A program made the translations under genes and the position numbers. 64,000 bases of DNA, from the NCBI GenBank assembly GCA_002450095.1, contig DJYK01000011.1, positions 24,571 to 88,570 of the forward strand, in the 5' to 3' direction. This document shows, piece after piece, positions 62,434-64,000 of the stretch (within the stretch, counting starts at the first letter, position 1; each line of letters opens with the position of its first letter). Under the pieces are notes generated by a model. It was given only the letters and a program-made list of their open reading frames with translations, searched no databases and had not been told where the DNA came from. The stretch is from Mageeibacillus sp. UBA6980. Lineage in GTDB: Bacteria; Bacillota; Clostridia; Saccharofermentanales; Saccharofermentanaceae.

Positions 62434-64000
62434 TCAAACCTTCTCTACAGCTATGCTGATGCTCTCGCCGTTTACGTTCCATTCACGAAGCCCCGCTTCG
62501 CTTCCGTTTCCGGCTTCAATGGCCACCGCAAGAACTTCAGATGAGATAGTCTCCTTATTCTTCTCGATAATAGAAGCAAGTTTGTCGTTTCCGCAGTACT
62601 TGACCGAGATCCTGTCTGTAACCTGAAGACCTTCTGTCTCCTTACGCTGATTCTGGATCTTGGAGATCATCTCTCTTACAAGTCCTTCCTCGATAAGATC
62701 ATCAGTAAGAACAGTATTAAGAGATACCGTGATACCCTTATCAGACTTGGTTGAAAGTCCCTCAGGCTGTACCATCTCAACGAGGAAATCCTCCTCGTTC
62801 ATCTCAAATTCCTCACCATCAACCGTGATCTTAACGGGACCTGACTTAAGGGCAGCCATAGTCTCCTTACCGGGCAGAGCCGCGATAACTTCCTTGGCGG
62901 CATTGAGCTTGGGACCGAACTTTCTTCCGCAGGTCCTAAGCTGAGGCTTGAACTTGTAATCAGTAAGCGTTGATGCATCATCGAGCATCTTGATGCTCTT
63001 GATATTAAGCTCGTCAAGAACGATTCCCTGATACTCCTCATCGAGTTTTGTATCGGATACGACAAAGATCTCGCTGATAGGCTGTCTGTTCTTGATGTTG
63101 GCGTCGGATCTTGCGTTACGTCCGAGTTCAACGATATTTCTTACAAGTTCCATCTCTGTCTCGAGTTCCCTGTCGATCAATGACTCGTCGGCAACAGGAT
63201 AAGAACACAGATGAACTGACTCGGGAGCATCGGCGTCAACGCTTCTTACAAGGTTCTGATATACAGACTCGGTAACAAACGGTACAAACGGTGCACAAAG
63301 TCTTGTGAACTGCTCGAGAACAGTATAAAGCGTCATGAATGCATCGATCTTATCCTTGTTCATATCGCCTGCCCAATATCTCTCACGGCCTCTTCTTACA
63401 TACCAGTTGGAAAGCTCATCCGTGAAATCCTGGATCATACGGGCTGCAGTTGTGATGTCATAAGCCTGAAGCTTGCTGTCAACTTCCTTGATAAGAGAAT
63501 TGAGTCTGCTTAAGATCCATCTGTCCATAGCGCAGAGGTTCTTTGTATCAAGCTCATACTTAGTAGGATCGAAGTTGTCGATATCGGCATACATAATATA
63601 GAAAGCATACGTATTCCAATATGTACCGATAAACTTGCTCTGTCCGAGCTTAACGGACTCATGTGAGAATCTGTTGGGAAGCCAGGGGGCGCTTGTGCTG
63701 TAGAAATACCATCTGGCGGCATCGGCACCCTCGAGATTAAGGACGTCCCAGGGATCAACAACGTTGCCCTTATGCTTACTCATCTTGATGCCTTCCTCGT
63801 CCATAACGAGGCCCATTACAATACAGTTCTCGAACGGCGCTCTGCCGAACAGAACCGTACTCTCGGCGATAAGCGAATAGAACCAGCCTCTTGTCTGATC
63901 CAAAGCCTCGGAAATGAACTGGCACGGATAGTGGCTCTCGAAGTACTCCTTATTCTCGAAAGGATAGTGGTACTGAGCAAAAGGCATAGCACCGGAGTCG
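62434..64000 (-). CDS. ileS: Isoleucyl-tRNA synthetase, C-terminal half, cut by the window edge
   Basis: Class I synthetase. About 521 C-terminal residues are visible, entering with DSGAMPFAQ, the end of the catalytic-domain WFDSG motif. The KMSKS loop reads GIKMSKHKGNVV near visible residue 75. Then come the anticodon-binding helices (NWYVRRGRERYWAG) and a C-terminal domain of the eukaryal-like/type 2 IleRS kind, without an obvious zinc-binding cysteine cluster at the end. The start lies beyond 64000. Confidence 0.95.
   Translation of the reverse strand, partial: DSGAMPFAQYHYPFENKEYFESHYPCQFISEALDQTRGWFYSLIAESTVLFGRAPFENCIVMGLVMDEEGIKMSKHKGNVVDPWDVLNLEGADAARWYFYSTSAPWLPNRFSHESVKLGQSKFIGTYWNTYAFYIMYADIDNFDPTKYELDTKNLCAMDRWILSRLNSLIKEVDSKLQAYDITTAARMIQDFTDELSNWYVRRGRERYWAGDMNKDKIDAFMTLYTVLEQFTRLCAPFVPFVTESVYQNLVRSVDADAPESVHLCSYPVADESLIDRELETEMELVRNIVELGRNARSDANIKNRQPISEIFVVSDTKLDEEYQGIVLDELNIKSIKMLDDASTLTDYKFKPQLRTCGRKFGPKLNAAKEVIAALPGKETMAALKSGPVKITVDGEEFEMNEEDFLVEMVQPEGLSTKSDKGITVSLNTVLTDDLIEEGLVREMISKIQNQRKETEGLQVTDRISVKYCGNDKLASIIEKNKETISSEVLAVAIEAGNGSEAGLREWNVNGESISIAVEKV

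Overview
The window looks like a chromosomal segment of an anaerobic, fermentative member of the Clostridia (Bacillota). Signs of this are strong GGAGG-type ribosome binding sites, a single-chain (large-type) PurL, an IspH fused to S1 RNA-binding domains, the PhoH-PgpH-YbeY-Era-RecO block, ScpA/ScpB, YmdB, a DUF3048 lipoprotein, MEP-pathway isoprenoid genes, a D-lactate dehydrogenase, lipobox lipoproteins and no outer-membrane functions. Base composition looks mid-range by eye. Coding density is very high, most genes are on the minus strand, many overlap by 1-17 bp, and no gap exceeds about 160 bp. I see no tRNA, rRNA, CRISPR array, insertion sequence or prophage. Nearly everything is core genome, so the novelty lies in fusions, degenerate enzymes, small genes and regulatory sites.

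Layout, left to right. 1-4641 (-): an aminotransferase class IV protein, htpG, and the 5' half of purL, which has its own promoter overlapping the htpG stop. 4790-7174 (+): a DinG/XPD-type helicase with an N-terminal nuclease-like domain. 7177-18052 (-): pnp, ymdB, lspA, rluD, then phoH, pgpH, a fused ybeY-era gene, recO and an MFS transporter. 18213-21723 (-): a biotin-dependent transcarboxylase-like operon (12S-like carboxyltransferase, a 59-residue protein, a biotin carrier, a 5S-like carboxyltransferase) preceded by a FabT-like palindrome. 21816-23792 (+): a tyrosine recombinase and D-lactate dehydrogenase. 23881-28740 (-): a secreted serpin lipoprotein and a three-gene membrane operon (Cache-like sensor, Cache-like sensor fused to an MFS transporter, sigma-region-2-like protein with a membrane anchor). 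28795-36466 (-): murD, a heterodimeric ABC exporter, an SAH/MTA-type deaminase and an M18 aminopeptidase. 36483-41642 (-): a degenerate PP2C-like membrane protein with an SH3-like domain, a DUF3048 lipoprotein, an M28 peptidase lipoprotein and a degenerate member of the dehydroquinate synthase/glycerol-1-phosphate dehydrogenase fold. 41733-44874 (+): gltX-glnS. 44890-55935 (-): pyrH, frr, uppS, cdsA, dxr, rseP, ppx, ppk, galM and a TlpA-like thioredoxin lipoprotein. 56060-56506 (+): mscL. 56625-64000 (-): ileS (partial), an M50 protease, scpA, scpB, an RpiR-type regulator, cmk and ispH-S1.

The most striking regulatory pattern is that four genes without a Shine-Dalgarno sequence (the helicase, phoH, the xerC-like recombinase and the degenerate DHQS-fold gene) each have an extended -10 promoter (TGn + TATAAT-like) ending 6-7 nt before the ATG. 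Transcription would then start at or next to the start codon, giving leaderless mRNAs. Other points worth attention are a pnp leader hairpin that would bury its ribosome binding site, the FabT-like operator on the transcarboxylase operon, the YbeY-Era fusion, and the uncharacterised three-gene membrane operon at 25255-28740, which is the best candidate here for an undescribed system.
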